A stretch of DNA of 64,000 bases from Zonotrichia leucophrys gambelii (Eukaryota; Chordata; Aves; Passeriformes; Passerellidae), in assembly GCF_028769735.1 (NCBI RefSeq), contig NC_088178.1, positions 29,303,357-29,367,356 of the forward strand. The letters are read 5' to 3'. A program made the position numbers and the translations under genes. The notes beneath the pieces are model-generated. The model did no database searches and had not been told where the DNA came from. It saw only the letters and a program-made list of their open reading frames with translations. Below are positions 12,346-24,878 of this stretch, piece after piece; the stretch's first letter is position 1, and the number at the start of each line of letters is the position of its first letter.

Positions 12346-13097
12346 ACACTCTAAGTGCAAGGTAAACAGCAGCCAATCCCCAGCACGGGTGAAGAGCTGA
12401 TCTCAGCCCAGTTAATCTGATCAGCACCTCAGCCTTGAGGTGTTTAAGGCTGTGCTGAGCAGGATTTACACGGTGCCTTTTGAAGCCAAGGCTGTTTGCT
12501 GATGTATCTTGGTGATATATCTGGAGCCTGGCTGAGCTGTCAGTCACATGTGCAGGAAGCTGCAAGCACTGTAAAAGCCACAGGGTTGTTGTTTTTTTTT
12601 TAACTTGGCAGAAGATAGCTGTTCTTTGGTTAAAATGCAGCTCTAAGCCAACCATCCCTTCTTGTCCTTTCATTTGACATCCAAATCAAACCCAGGCCCT
12701 CCTCTGTTAACCAACCCCACAAGCACAAGAAAGTTGTTCAAGGCCATGAATTCCTCCCATAACAACTGCTGGTGTAGAACAAGGCAAGTTGATTTTTTCC
12801 ACTTGGTAAAACAAAGCTTTCCAGGGGAGAATTCCAGCTCCAAAGCTCTGCCAGCAATTTGCATCTCCATGGGATGCATCCATCAGGGTTTGTTGTGCAT
12901 CACCAAGAAACAACCCCAAAGTTCCCCTGAGGACAGGGAGCACAATTGGCAGTGAATTGCTATGATCCCACCAGAAATCAGGGATCCCACGGGTTCCTTG
13001 TGTCTGACCAGAGTCTGGATGAGCTCTGGGCTATTCCTTGGCTTTAGGGCCTGGAGTTATTCGGAGACTCCTACAAATCAATACCTAAGGCAAATAA
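12346..13097. other. No gene seen
   Basis: Unique DNA; one T9 run at about 12592. Confidence 0.4.
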
Positions 13098-13294
13098 AAG
13101 ACATTTAAGCCAAGCCCTAATTTTCTAATAGAAATTTTCTAATAGAAATTTCCAAGGTTATAACTCCATTTCAGAAGCACCTGGTGCCCATTACAAAGAC
13201 ATTTAAGCCAAGCCCTAATTTTCTAATAGAAATTTTCTAATAGAAATTTCCAAGGTTGTAACTCCATTCCAGAAGCACCTGGTGCCCATTACAA
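13098..13294. repeat. Tandem duplication of about 100 bp, two copies
   Basis: The segment beginning AAGACATTTAAGCCAAGCCC is present twice with only a few differences; each copy also holds an internal doublet TTTTCTAATAGAAA. Confidence 0.9.
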
Positions 13295-16200
13295 CCTGCA
13301 GAGCCCAAACAGACTTTTCCACCAGCAACACTGGAAGGCAGCAAGTGCTAAATCTGGGAATTGCAGCTTCGTTACCAAAGCCAAATGCACCTTTCTCTTC
13401 CTTCAGCATCAAAAACAAGAAAGAAAGGTAGAAGAAAAAATATATCATTTAATATAAATGCAACACAGATCAAGAGCAGGAAAGAGCAAAGAGGCAAAGT
13501 GAATTTGGAATCCTTTTTTGTTTTTAGAGGTAGCACAGAGTGACAGAGCTGTCAGAGGTGACACAAAGGTGTGACACACACAGCTCAGCCTCCCTGACCT
13601 CTGCTGCTCCATGAACTTTTAAACTCTCAGCCCCAGCAATTTCAAAATTATTGGCGCCTGCTTTGCTGTACTTTGAGGAAAAGTGAAATACAGAAGTGTC
13701 CAGGAAGTGAAAGGTTATTTCTTGTGCATCCTCAGTAAACACGAAACAGCGAGTGCACAAGGAAACATCACACAAAGTGACCTGCAAATGCCACCTTGAA
13801 TTCCAAACCTTGGATTTGGAATTCAAAACCCCACACCGAGGGTGGCCACCCCTTTTTTCCATGCAGGAGGCCGCCAGCTTGAGATAAAAGGTGAGAGTTT
13901 GAGAACCTGGGGAGGAAAAAACCAATCCATGCAAAACAGATTTAAATACAAAAGACTGAGCCTAATGCAGTACTTAAGGTGGTACCTTTAATTCTTTTTT
14001 TCCCCTTAGTTGTGATGCTTTACAACTAATTTATCTCCACGAAAAGATAAAAGTCAAACAGAACAAGGCACAGAAATATAAAAAGCTGCTTTGCATTTGT
14101 TATCACGCTTTAGTAAAATGCAGAGGAGAGCAGAGGCAGGTATTTCTGGATGGCAAGCAGCAGGAAGTCATTTAGACTCACCAAGTGCCAAGGTTTTAAG
14201 GCTTGTTGTGTTTATTGTATCTCTCCGTGCTGCTGGTGGCTCAAAATGAACATAAAAGTCACCTCTGCCAAATTGATTTCCTGAAAATCTGAGTCCATAC
14301 ACAAACAAATTGTGCTCCCTCTCCTGTCCCAGTCATGGACCGAGCACTGTCTGCTCCATTTTCCTTATCTAAAAAAAGTGGAAGGTTTAGATCTGTCCTT
14401 TTCCTGACAAACAAGGTGTCAAGGGCTTTTCCCAGATTTCCTAAGCTGAACAACAATTTTTTCCTGTTCCAAATGATTTCAGTCAATATTAGCTCAGTGC
14501 CAGGAAAATGAAGTGGTCTCAAAGACCAATACATTCATTTGGAGAGAATATGCACCACATTAAAGGGTTATTATTAGGAGTATCACTAATACAATTCAAT
14601 ATTTCAATATCCTGCTAAACTCCAGCTGGGCCCCCTGATGAGCAAGACAAATTCCATTCAGTCTTGGAATAGCTGGAAAAGACAGGAAACACTCAAGGAA
14701 TAATCTAAACAGCACTGGGAATCCAAAACTGCTAAAAGTTTGAACTATATTCATATTCTGGGGCTTCAACAAGCCAAAGCCCCTCTCAGATCCGTTCTGT
14801 AAACACGGGAGCAATGTGAAAATTCCCTTTAGGAGTTTTCTCCTGGAAGGAGGAAGAGCAGTTATCAGATTTTGTGTTCAAAGAGAATTATGCCTTTGGG
14901 AACTGGAGCCAAACTTGACTCACAGAAAATCCCACATGCTTCAAAATTCAGAGAATACTGCATTAAACACCGGATTAATTCCCTTTATTAGCACAGCCTC
15001 CCTTGTGCAGCAGCCCTGCTTCAAAGGAGTAGCAGTAAGATCTATCAGAAAGCAAAGCTACCAGAGAAATGGATTTATGACAGCTGAGTTTCCCAAAGCC
15101 AATCCCCTTGTAAAGGCTCCTTCTTGCTATTTCCAGAAAACTTTGTGCAACCAGATCCAAACAGGACCAACAGCAACACCAAACCATTTCAATTTCACAA
15201 TTTTCCTACTCTCTGCTTATCTCCACCTTACTCTGCATAAAAATTCCTTTTTTTTCTTCCCTCAGGTTTTCACCACTGCCTTTCTCCACAGTTCAGGATA
15301 ATGCAGAAATCCTCTGCTTTTCCCTCAACTTCCAGCTCTTTTCCTTTATTTCCTAAATTACCTTTTACAACCCAGAGGGAGGAGAAGGAAACCTAAACTA
15401 AGTTCAACAGAATAATTTTATGTGCCAGCAGTTTCAAGGCATCACACACGTTAATATCAGCGTTATCAAACCTCCCACACTGTGCAAAAGGCATTATTGA
15501 TTTGCAGAGCAACTGCTCCAGACTTTACTTTTCCATGTGCAGGCTGCTCTCCCAGTTTCCTGTAGCTCAATTTTTCTGTCAGTTATGCAACTTACGTTAC
15601 ATTTATATAACTAGCTCAAGGAAAAAAAAAAAAAAAAAAAAATGATAATTACTCCAGCCAGCAAAACTATTTGCAGTTTTATAAAGCCCTTCAGCATGAA
15701 GAAAATGGTCAGGGCATGTTCCTTAAAAACCCACCTGCCTGCAACAGGCCAGGACATTCAAACCACTAAATTATACTTCCTCCTCTCCACTTTCAGTCAT
15801 GAGAAACTTGCAGCCATTTTGCCCAAGAAAACCATCAGCAACTTCTTCTTCCAGCAGTTTTCTGCACTGTTTTAGTTTTTTGGAAGGATCCATGTGAAAT
15901 GAATCCTGGATGGGAGCCCCCAAGTGCTGCTAAAGAAATCAAATGGGAGAAGAGCCTCCCTTCATCTGTCACTTCTGCACAGAAGCTACAGCAAGAGATG
16001 GAAGCGGCAACTGAGCTGCCAAAACCCCAAAATGCTGATTTTTTTAAAGCTCTACTTTCCTTCTTGAGGCTGAAGCATTTCTGTCTCACCCTGCCAGCAA
16101 AACCGAGCTGCATCAGGCCATGAGAAGTGTTATTGCAGGCAGGCTCTCAGCATTAACTGCCTGAATTACGTGCTTGAACTGTAAAAGCCATTTTCTATCA

Positions 16201-18146
16201 ATTTAGCAAGTGTTTGCCATCACCAATACCTGAAATCTAATTGCATATTAAGTGCTTCAAAGGTCTGGAGCAACTCTGAGTGTGTTTACAGGAATAATGC
16301 CTGAATTGCAACCTGTTGGCCAGGCTGAAGAGAACAACGTGGATATTGCCAGTTTTTCACACACAAGAAAACACTTTATCATTTTTAATTGCTGTTGCAC
16401 ACCAGACAAACCAGGAACCGATTCCCAGCTCGATGTTCCCTCCACAATCTGGCTTTTCTCCTTCCTGGGTCAGAAATCCTCCCAAGAACCCTTTTCACAC
16501 CTGGATAAAAGCAGTCCTAAGGGTTTGCTGTTGTGTGTGAAAGCTTTGGTCCCTCCAAACAATGCAAACACCTTGGTCTGTAAGGAACCAGAGCAGCTCT
16601 TTCTGCTGGGATTCACACCCCACACAAGGATTATCCACCTGGCTGCTGGATTCTGGAGCTCCCTTCCTCATTTTGTGCCTCTTCCTCAAGCCAGATCAAG
16701 CATCACAAGGTGCCAAGGGAAGTTCAGGTGAACAAAAATGTTTGTTCCACCTCCAAATCCAGGGAAGCTGGCAGGATGCTACCTGTGAAAATAGATTTTT
16801 TTTTCCCCTCCACACAAAAAAAGGGAAGCTGATTTCTCTGAGTTCTGTCTTCATTTGCAAGACTAAACCACTACAGAAATGTCCATCTAAACTTCTTGAA
16901 TTTATACCACTTGTAAGAACCCTGCCTTACTTCCAGCCCCGAAGAGGTCAGGCAAAAGAATAAAACTAACTTGAAATTGCAGACTCTGTTTGACCGAGGG
17001 GAAAATGAGTTTAAAAGGAATATTGATTTTACCCCCTGAGTGACTGTTCAGGTGCACTTCAGCTTTTTGCTTTGCTCCTGATACACGTTTATTTTTCAAT
17101 GTTTTTACATTAAATATTGCTGATTTTTTTTTTAATTGAAATCATTGAACAGACAACTTGAACAGACAGAAACAGCTCAACATTTACAGTATGTAAAAAA
17201 ACCACTTTGCAATTAATTCTGAATAATTGTGCAGAGCATAACCTTCCAGGAGTTCACAAGCTTTAAAATCGTTCCTGTTTTGTGTTTATATTCTATTGTT
17301 TTGTGTTTATATTCTATAATGTATTCCATTATATTCTAAGTTTAAGCCCACTCCCCGTGGCTTTTTACAAGCTTTTCACATCACCTTTCCCAAAGGGCAG
17401 AGCCACGCTGTGCCACCAGGCCTCGGGACAGCTTGCAGACACTGTGACACTCAGATCAGTAACATATTTAACAACTGAATCACCAAAACTGAACTGACAA
17501 AACCATTTGTAGCATCTGCCTGCGATGACAAACTTGAACATCTCAAGCCTGGCGGGTTTGTGGCTCAGCCTGAGCTGGCCCCGCATTTCAAAGCACCTGT
17601 GTTGCTATCACCTAACACAGACCCAGATCAAGGTGCAACTTCCTGTGTGTTTTAAAAACAAGTGCCAGGAGGAAATGCCTCCCAGTCCCCTTATAAGGGC
17701 AAAACTGAACTTGATAGCGAGCTGCAGCACCCGAATAAAGCAGCACCCAAAGAAATCCACTCTGCTCAGGAATAAATGTGCAGGAATCTTCCCCGAGCAA
17801 AGCTGGGTTCTTTGGAGTTCAGTTTAAACACTGACACGACTTGGAGTTATTTCAATCTGCCTCCCCCAATAAACGAATCACAAAATAAAACAAATCCCGA
17901 AGTTTTCTTGCAGTTAGCATTCTAGACATGCCTCAAATTATGACTTCCCATTGCTAATCCCTTGGAACAGACAGTGCATCCTCCTCAGCTCCGGGTCTGT
18001 TTGAACAGAGCTGGATCCATCCTCTCCTGACACACTGAGCTGTCTTTCTACCCTCAATCTGCATTATTACCAGCAGCCTCGATGTGCTTCAGATTTATTC
18101 TGGTTCTCCTCTCCTCCTTCATGGGTTTTAAAAGTCCCAATTCAAC
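13295..18146. other. No gene seen; probable JAK1 intron 1 DNA
   Basis: Unique DNA with a 22-base poly(A) at about 15619-15641. Both strands were checked for JAK1 FERM, SH2 and kinase peptides and none was recognised. Confidence 0.4.
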
Positions 18147-18232
18147 ACGGTTATAGAACCATAGATTGGTTTGGGTTAAAGAGACCTTAAAGATCGATTT
18201 AGTTCCGACTCGCAGCCATCATCCAACCCAGC
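18147..18232 (-). mobile_element. CR1 LINE 3' fragment
   Basis: Contains ATAGAACCATAGATTGGTTT and a GTTAAAGAGACCTTAAAGAT stretch, a decayed CR1 end with its 3' terminus at the left. Confidence 0.65.
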
Positions 18233-18399
18233 AATTACTTTGTCACACACACACAGAGCAGAATTATGGTTTGGGCATCTGCAGAAGGTGCGGAGCCGGC
18301 ACACCTTGCCGGGCTCCCTGCTCCTCATCCCTGCGTGTCCTTTGGGGTGATGGATCCAGCCACGGCTGGGAAGGAGGGAAGGGACAGAGGGGTGGCAGA

Positions 18400-19440
18400 T
18401 GTCCCCAAGTGTCCCTGTGCACACAGAAACAGCTGCCGGACAGACAGCCGGACACCATCAGCTGCCCGGCAGTGGAAGGCAGGGATGTCCCCGGCACAGA
18501 GAGCTCACGGTCAGGGCTCACCCGGGGCTCCGGGGGCTTCCAACTCCTCCACACCCACCGGCGGCCACAACCGGAGCTGTTTCACTGCTGTTCCCTCTGC
18601 CGCCGGCCCGGGGCCGAAACGCGGCTCTGACAGCCCTGCCTGAGGGGCACCAGAGCACCAGGGGCACCTCCATCGGCACCCTCTGGGACACAGGGGACCC
18701 AGCGGCTCCGCTCCCTCTGGGACCGGGGACCGCGGCGGCTCCTCACGGGCACCGGCCCCTCTGGGCTCAGGGCCCGCAGCCGCTCCGCAGCCCGGGCGCG
18801 CCCGCCGCGCTCAGCCCACGCCGCCCCCGCTCCGCTCTCCGGGAAAGGCACCCGCCGCCCGCTCCGCCCTCCCCGGTCCCCTTCAGGCCGGCCCGGGGCC
18901 CCGGCAGCCCCGGCTGGCCCCACTCACCGCTGCCGTGGCGCTCGGCGGGACGGGGCGGCGCGGCCCCGCGGGGCCGGGAGCGGCTCAGTGCAGGCCGGGC
19001 CGAGCCGGGCCGGGCGGTGCGGTGCGGACAGCCCGGGCCGGGAGCGGCTCAGCCCGGGGACGGCCCGCGGCGCTCGGCGGCGGAGAGCGGAGGGCGGCGG
19101 TCCCGGCACGGCGGACGCGCACGGAGCATGCGCGGGGCCGGGCCCGCCCCGGGGAGGCGCCTGGGCCCGGCTGAGGCACCGCGGGACGGAGCGGAGCGGG
19201 CCGGGGCGGGAACGCTCCGTGTGTGGGAGCGGCCTCTATTGGGGAGCGGTGCCTGTGTGGGAACGGCCCCTGTGTGGGTACGGCCCGTGTGGGAGCGGCC
19301 CCTTCCAGCCCGAGCCGTGCCTGCGTTCTGTGGTTACCGCTCGGACAGTGCCGGAGCTGCGGGTTCTTCCCCACCCCAGCGCCGAGGCTGCGGCTGTCAC
19401 CTCTGCAGATGCCCAGAGTTTGTCACGGGGCTGTCTGAGC
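18400..19440. promoter_or_regulatory. CpG island, putative JAK1 promoter
   Basis: A CpG-dense kilobase in otherwise AT-richer DNA. It contains an NRF1-like GCATGCGC at about 19128, several GC boxes, two copies of an 18-bp GGGCCGGGAGCGGCTCAG block (about 18970 and 19035), and a run of TGTGGGAGCGGCC-like units at 19216-19305. JAK1 is the minus-strand neighbour of AK4 in vertebrates, so this is its expected promoter. The identity rests on synteny, not on coding sequence. Confidence 0.6.
18928..19140 (-). ncRNA. Minus-strand noncoding first exon, putatively JAK1 5' UTR
   Basis: The minus strand reads ACGGCAGCG|GTGAGTGG, a strong donor at plus-strand 18922-18927, inside the CpG island. The upstream limit is a guess based on the NRF1-like site. 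No long conserved reading frame crosses it, as expected for a 5' UTR exon. If this is JAK1, positions 1-18921 belong to its first intron. Confidence 0.45.
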
Positions 19441-19443
19441 TAG

Positions 19444-19690
19444 AGAATTACGGAATCACAGAATCATTGAGCTGGGAAAAGCCCTCCAAAGTCACCGAGC
19501 CCAAGCAGTGAGCCAGCCCAGAGCGCTGAGTGCCGCGTCCAGGGATGGGCACTCCAAAGCTCCTTGCACAGCCCCTTCCGAGGCCTGAGCCCCCTTTCCA
19601 TGGAGAAATCCCTGCTGATGTCCAATCTAAACCAGCCCTGGCACAGTTTACGACCACGTCTTCTTGTCCTATTGCTGCTTACAGAAAAAT
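19444..19690 (-). mobile_element. CR1 LINE 3' fragment
   Basis: It begins at the tail octamers (GGAATCACAGAATCATTGAG) and runs into CTTTCCATGGAGAAATCCCT and GATGTCCAATCTAAACC, standard CR1 3' end text in reverse orientation. It abuts the CpG island. Confidence 0.8.
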
Positions 19691-20596
19691 CAACCCCTCA
19701 CCTGGCTACAAGCTCCTGTCAGGTGTGTGTGGAATCATCTTTTACAAACCCACAACCTTGTTTCCATTCTCACGCCGATGCGAGCGAGGCAGTGTAAACA
19801 ACTCACTGAAATGGGGAGATGCTCACAATCCTCCTGTCTGCACAGAAAAGAAACTGTTTTTTTTCACTGCGGTTTCAAACTCTTGTCAAAGTCACAGGAA
19901 ACGGCACAAGTGGAAGTAAAACGCGTAAGAAAATGATTCAGTTCAATGAAATCACTCGCCCCTGCTTCCCACACACCACACGTATCTGGCATTTTCTTCT
20001 GAGAGAAATCTGCTGCTGCCTTTTGGGGGAATCGTCCTGAAAGATTAATAGGTCATTAGAAAACCCATTCTGATAAATATTTCCCCTGGGTGTAACTCAG
20101 ACTGAGCACACTGACACCATTTCATCAAGGCTTTCTGGCGTGTGGCAGCACCAGGTGTGAAAGGCCCCTCGCTGTTCTGTGGTGTTTACACACACACCCG
20201 GCTCATCCACCTTGTGCCTCAGCAATCCCGAGTTTTGTCCCTTTTCTCCAGGAAATCAACCTGGGAGCAGCCAGGAGTCAGGTGCTGCTGGCCTGGGAGT
20301 GCACATGTCCAGGTGGTTGTAATTTACAAACTGGAGAAATAATCACTGCTTCCATTTTTCCCCTCTCCCGAGAGGAATCCAGCCAGCCCTGTTTCCGCAG
20401 CCATCAGGGAACCAGCAGGGTGGGATTTGGATGATTTTGCACCATGATAACCTTTTTCCTCAGCTACATGGCCACTGGGTCTGGATTAACCACGCACTCT
20501 GGGAAAGCGCTGGAGCCTCAACCTGTTTCCATCACTTTGGTCATCTCAAGAGTAGAAAAGAGCCTGAGGCTGGGAGAAGAGAGGTTAAACAGTGCA
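19691..20596. other. No gene seen
   Basis: Unique DNA between two CR1 fragments. Confidence 0.4.
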
Positions 20597-20815
20597 AATC
20601 ATGGAATCATGGAAGGGTCTGGATTGGAAGGGACATAAAAAATCATCTGATTTCACACCTTGCCACTTTCCACAGTGCCAGGGTGCTCCAAGCCCCATCC
20701 AGCCTGGCCTTGGGCACTGCCAGGGATCCAGGGCAGCCACAGCTGCTCTGGGCACCACTGCCAGGGCCTCACCTCCCTCCCAGGGAAGGATTTTTCCCTA
20801 ACTATTGCACTTTTA
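20597..20815 (-). mobile_element. CR1 LINE 3' fragment
   Basis: CATGGAATCATGGAAGGGTC, then TGGCCTTGGGCACTGCCAGG and AGGGAAGGATTTTTCCCTAA, in reverse CR1 orientation. Confidence 0.85.
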
Positions 20816-22330
20816 TCTTCTTTTTCTGCTTTGGTCAGGGTCAGGATTAAATGCATAGAGATGGTATTTCATGTTCAGACTCCGATTAATTTTAGTTTAT
20901 TAATTCTTATCTATATTGTAGTCTAATAAGTTGTGACTTCTACAGCAATTCACTGTCAAGCCACAAAATGGCCTCACATTTATCTTTATAAGGTCTTTTA
21001 AGGAAAAACTACCTAATAAAGAAATTACACTTAGATTATTTTTACTTTTAGCCTAATAACTAACCACTCGTGTTCTGCAATGTGGATTTTTCTATCTAAT
21101 GACAAAATACCACCTACACTCATGAAGAAGGTGAAAAAGAAAGACCAGCCACCACCTTAAAACTTCCCTCTTGCCTTATATCTATTACTGTATTCTAAAA
21201 CTTTACACTCTGAGTTTCCCACCATGTGATGTTACACACTTCTGTTCTAACTCCACCCCCACAATCCCAGTTCTGTCATTTAATTTTGGAAGCTTTCTCC
21301 ACAGCCTCAGTGTTCTCTTGGGGGTCAGTGCCTGGCAGCACAGAAAGTCTGAAATTCTCAGCACCCGGGGTTCCAGCACCTAACATCTAACATGTGTGGA
21401 TGTGCCATGGTTCCAGCACCGACCTCTTCTTGTTCCCTTTTCCCCACATTTTACCTGCAGCAGCTGCTTCCAACAATTCTCTTTCCTTCTCACCAGCCCT
21501 TTCTATGGCTTTGCCATGATAAGGATAAAATCATTTTTCTTGGTGGGTTTTCATGCTGAAAACCACCCCAGATCTGCATTATTTGTGCCTTACAGGCAGG
21601 ACTTGTTTCTCAGCACAGCAACTGATGCTGCAAAGGTTCTTAAATCCTGGAGCTGCCCAGCCCAGCCCAGCCAAGGTTGTGACCAAGGATTGCATAAGGG
21701 GCTTAGCCTGGGGCTGCTCGTGGAGCAGAGCAGCTTTACCTCTGCTCCATCTAAATCCATGCCCAGAGCCCAGGATCATGTCCAGGAATGACCCAAAGGC
21801 CACGTCCTTCAGCCACAATTAAATCCTCACACACCTCACTTTAAAAAATACTGAGCTGCTCTGGCACTTGGATTTCACTGAAGCTGTGTGCTCAGTCTCC
21901 CAGTCCTGTCTGCCACGTGAGCTTTTGCCTTCTTTTCCTTGATTTTGGTTGTTCTGTGACATGAAACTGGGATGAAATCAATGTGCTTCTAAAAATTCCT
22001 CCAAGAACTATGTTAATAACAGGGGGCATTTCCAGCCTGTACCCAAAATTGTCTGTGTTTACCACAACATTCCAGCCTATAGGAAGGATGCAATTTTGTA
22101 TTAAAATTCTTAAAGTAGTTTTCTCTAAGGAATTAATCATCTGTAATTGTGGCTTTGTTTCTTGCTTAGAAAGAGAATAGGCTTGCAAAGAGCTGCAGAA
22201 AAGTAAATAAAGAAAAATAAACATTTTTTTCCCCCTCTAAGTACTGGGGTGCAGTGACACATCTGAAGAATTATTTTGTATCTTACATTCTTCTTTATTT
22301 TGCAAATTCCAGGATGCACTGATATTCTCC

Positions 22331-22363
<33 letters not shown>

Positions 22364-23312
22364 AAATACAGAGGATGAGATCCGACTGTCTTGGTATTTG
22401 TGATTTAAAAATCAAACTAAATTCCAACAAATTTCCTCTTGTATCCTTCTTTAAAGAAGGGATAGGAATGGATGCATAGATTATCCCCTACTTGTCCACT
22501 CTGCAATTTGATTTCAAGCTTCACTTTTCCCTCTGAAATGGGATATTTCCACTTCACCTTAAGCAGTTTAAATGTTTCAAAAGCTTTTTTAAAAAATGTA
22601 TTTCAAACTACACTGAGGAGTATACGGTAAAGTGCTTTAAATCACTGATGGCATCAGCTTGGGATTGACAGGACTTTTATATAAAGGTGATTTAACATCT
22701 CTAAGTGGTTCCAGTTTGTCATTGATTTGTTCCTGGCAGTAGCTCTGGGGCCTGGTTCTCCTCACTCGTATCAGCAAAATTCAGGAGGATGCAATGAAGT
22801 CAGAGATGAGTAAAAGGAGATGTAAAATTCCCTAACCTGTAGTAGGATTTGAAAGCATTCTGAGAACAACTCTGTGTCCTCACACGCTTCTGCAGAGCGC
22901 TGTGAAAATTAAAAATCATTTTATGAATGATATTTTTGGTTTTCCCCACGCCAGGATGCAGGGCCAGGAGGAGGGGGTCACCCAACCAAACCCTGGGTGC
23001 TCCAAAATCCAAAGCAGCCTTTCAGGTGGGTTTGTGGGTACCCCTGCACCCCATCCCCACATGAGCACGCCTCAGAGCCCGTGGGGTGTGTAAACAGACA
23101 GCCAAGGGCACAAGTTCTTTACATCTGATCTGTGGCTGAATTTATCTTCAGCTTCCTGTGCTCACGGAACATGCGTGAAACCCCGCTGCTGACACGGTTT
23201 TCAGAGAGCTCTGCTTGGAAAAGCAAGCCAGAGAATTTATTTTGAGACCCGGGGAAGGTGTGAATTGCTTCCGAGTAATTAACTATTTCTAAACATTGCA
23301 GAGGGGGGCGTA
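20816..23312. other. No gene seen
   Basis: Mostly AT-rich unique DNA with a 29-base poly(A) at 22331-22359. No conserved peptide recognised. Confidence 0.4.
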
Positions 23313-23344
23313 TGTGGCCCGAAGTTTGGAGTCCGGCTAGCTGA

Positions 23345-23349
23345 GGGCG
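23345..23349. repeat. Left 5-bp target-site duplication (GGGCG)
   Basis: GGGCG sits directly before the TG of the left LTR and recurs directly after the CA of the right LTR at 26144-26148. Confidence 0.8.
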
Positions 23350-24682
23350 TGTCATGGTTTGAGCCTGGCACAGAGCCAGTGCCCCCATGAAAATGCCCAC
23401 CCTGGTGTCTGCTGTGAGATGTGACCAGGAATAAGCAAAACAGGCTCCAACTTAAACATAAATAACACTTTATTACCTAAAACTACAGGAAAAAATAGGA
23501 AAGACTATAAGGAAAAGAAAAAAAAATTGAAAACCTTACAAAAACCACTTTTCCTCCTCCCCACTCCCTGACTTTCCCAATCCAATACATTCTCTCAAAA
23601 CAACTGCTCAGCCTTGGCCCCACACGTTAGTATACTCAAACTGCAGTTCATGAAGAGGAAACGGAGTCCTTCTTGTTCCATAGGCTTCTCGTGGAGACAC
23701 ACTGAGACCCTCGTGTGCTTCCCTGTCACTCCGGCACCGCCCGGAAAGTCCATTTGCCGCTTGTGACACGTTCCTTCCATGCTCAGTGCTCTCACCACCG
23801 AGGCATGGCCAGAGCTGCTTTTAGGGTGGTCTTTCAAGGATGCCTTGTCTCACTCCAAAAAGGCACAGTCTCTGCTTTTGGGACAACTGTCCCCCCCATA
23901 TATTTCCAACCCCTGGGGCCGGGGGTCCTCACAAATGAACCCTCCTGGGTTTGAGGCACTGCCTCCCCTAAATGCAGTCTGTGTCACAGGAACAACTGAG
24001 TCCATGGCTACAAGAAAAGTCCAGCTAAAAGGCCACTCCAAATCATCTCTCCCCATCCAATCATCTCCACAATCTCCGGGCCAAAGTCTTATCTCATTTC
24101 ATCTCTCATCTCCCTTCTTATTCAGCTTCGAGGAGGATTAGCATTTTCGCAAGGCCCCAATCATGCAAGAAAGGGTTAAAAGTTTTCAGTCTCTGTCTGT
24201 CCTGGGAGATGATACTCCCACACATGCTGCTGCTGCGGCCGGCCGGGCTCTCTCTCTCTCTCCCCTTTCTCCTCCTGGCGGGCTGCCATCACATTCGGTG
24301 CCGCCGGCTCTCTCTCTCTCCGGGGGGGGGGGGGGGGGGGGGGGGAAAGGGGCTGGCTGCCCGATATCTCTTGGGGCTCCCCCACCCTTCCATCCTCGAA
24401 GCCCCCTCTGTCCAGGCCCTGGCCCCAGGCCTCACCGCATGGCTGTCCCCTCCCCCGCCCAGCAGCAGCGGGCCGGGCGGGGGAGAGAGATCTGACCTCC
24501 TCGCCCGACGAGTCCCAAAGAGGAAATGCCAGGGCAGTGCCCTGCTTTTAACCCCTGTGTATTCTCGGAGGTGTGTCCAAACCCCACTGGCTACACCAGG
24601 TGTCAGTATGAAACTCAAAACCTTCATTGGTTTGACCACAGCTTCCCAGAATTCCCAACTCCTTCCGGGTCAAACCATGACA
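23350..24682 (-). mobile_element. 3' LTR of the nested element
   Basis: 1333 bp with terminal inverted repeats TGTCATGGTTTGA / TCAAACCATGACA. It contains a run of 24 G at 24322-24345 and CT-rich stretches at 24249-24320. Confidence 0.85.
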
Positions 24683-24697
24683 CTCACCTTCACCTCC
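24683..24697 (-). promoter_or_regulatory. Polypurine-tract-like run before the 3' LTR
   Basis: The minus strand reads GGAGGTGAAGGTGAG immediately before the LTR TG, the expected place for the plus-strand primer of a retroelement. Confidence 0.55.
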
Positions 24698-24878
24698 AGA
24701 ATACACTTTCTAAAATTATCAACAAAATTACAAAACACTTCTATACAACAATACCTTAGATTCACTTAACTATTATACCCTTAACTTAGTCCAAATGCTT
24801 TCCTTTTCATCGTTATCCTCACACAGCTTTCACTCATCATTCTCCCGTGATTCGATTTCACTGGTCCAGGAACAAAAA

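Noticed and set aside
1..18927. JAK1 coding exons on the minus strand
   Set aside because: None of the remembered FERM, SH2 or kinase peptides was found in any frame; only a noncoding first exon is proposed.
18399..19511. 370-residue plus-strand frame in the 19-kb CpG island
   Set aside because: GC-rich DNA is depleted in stops; residues are Arg/Pro/Ala-biased, opposite frames are equally open, and nothing conserved is recognised.
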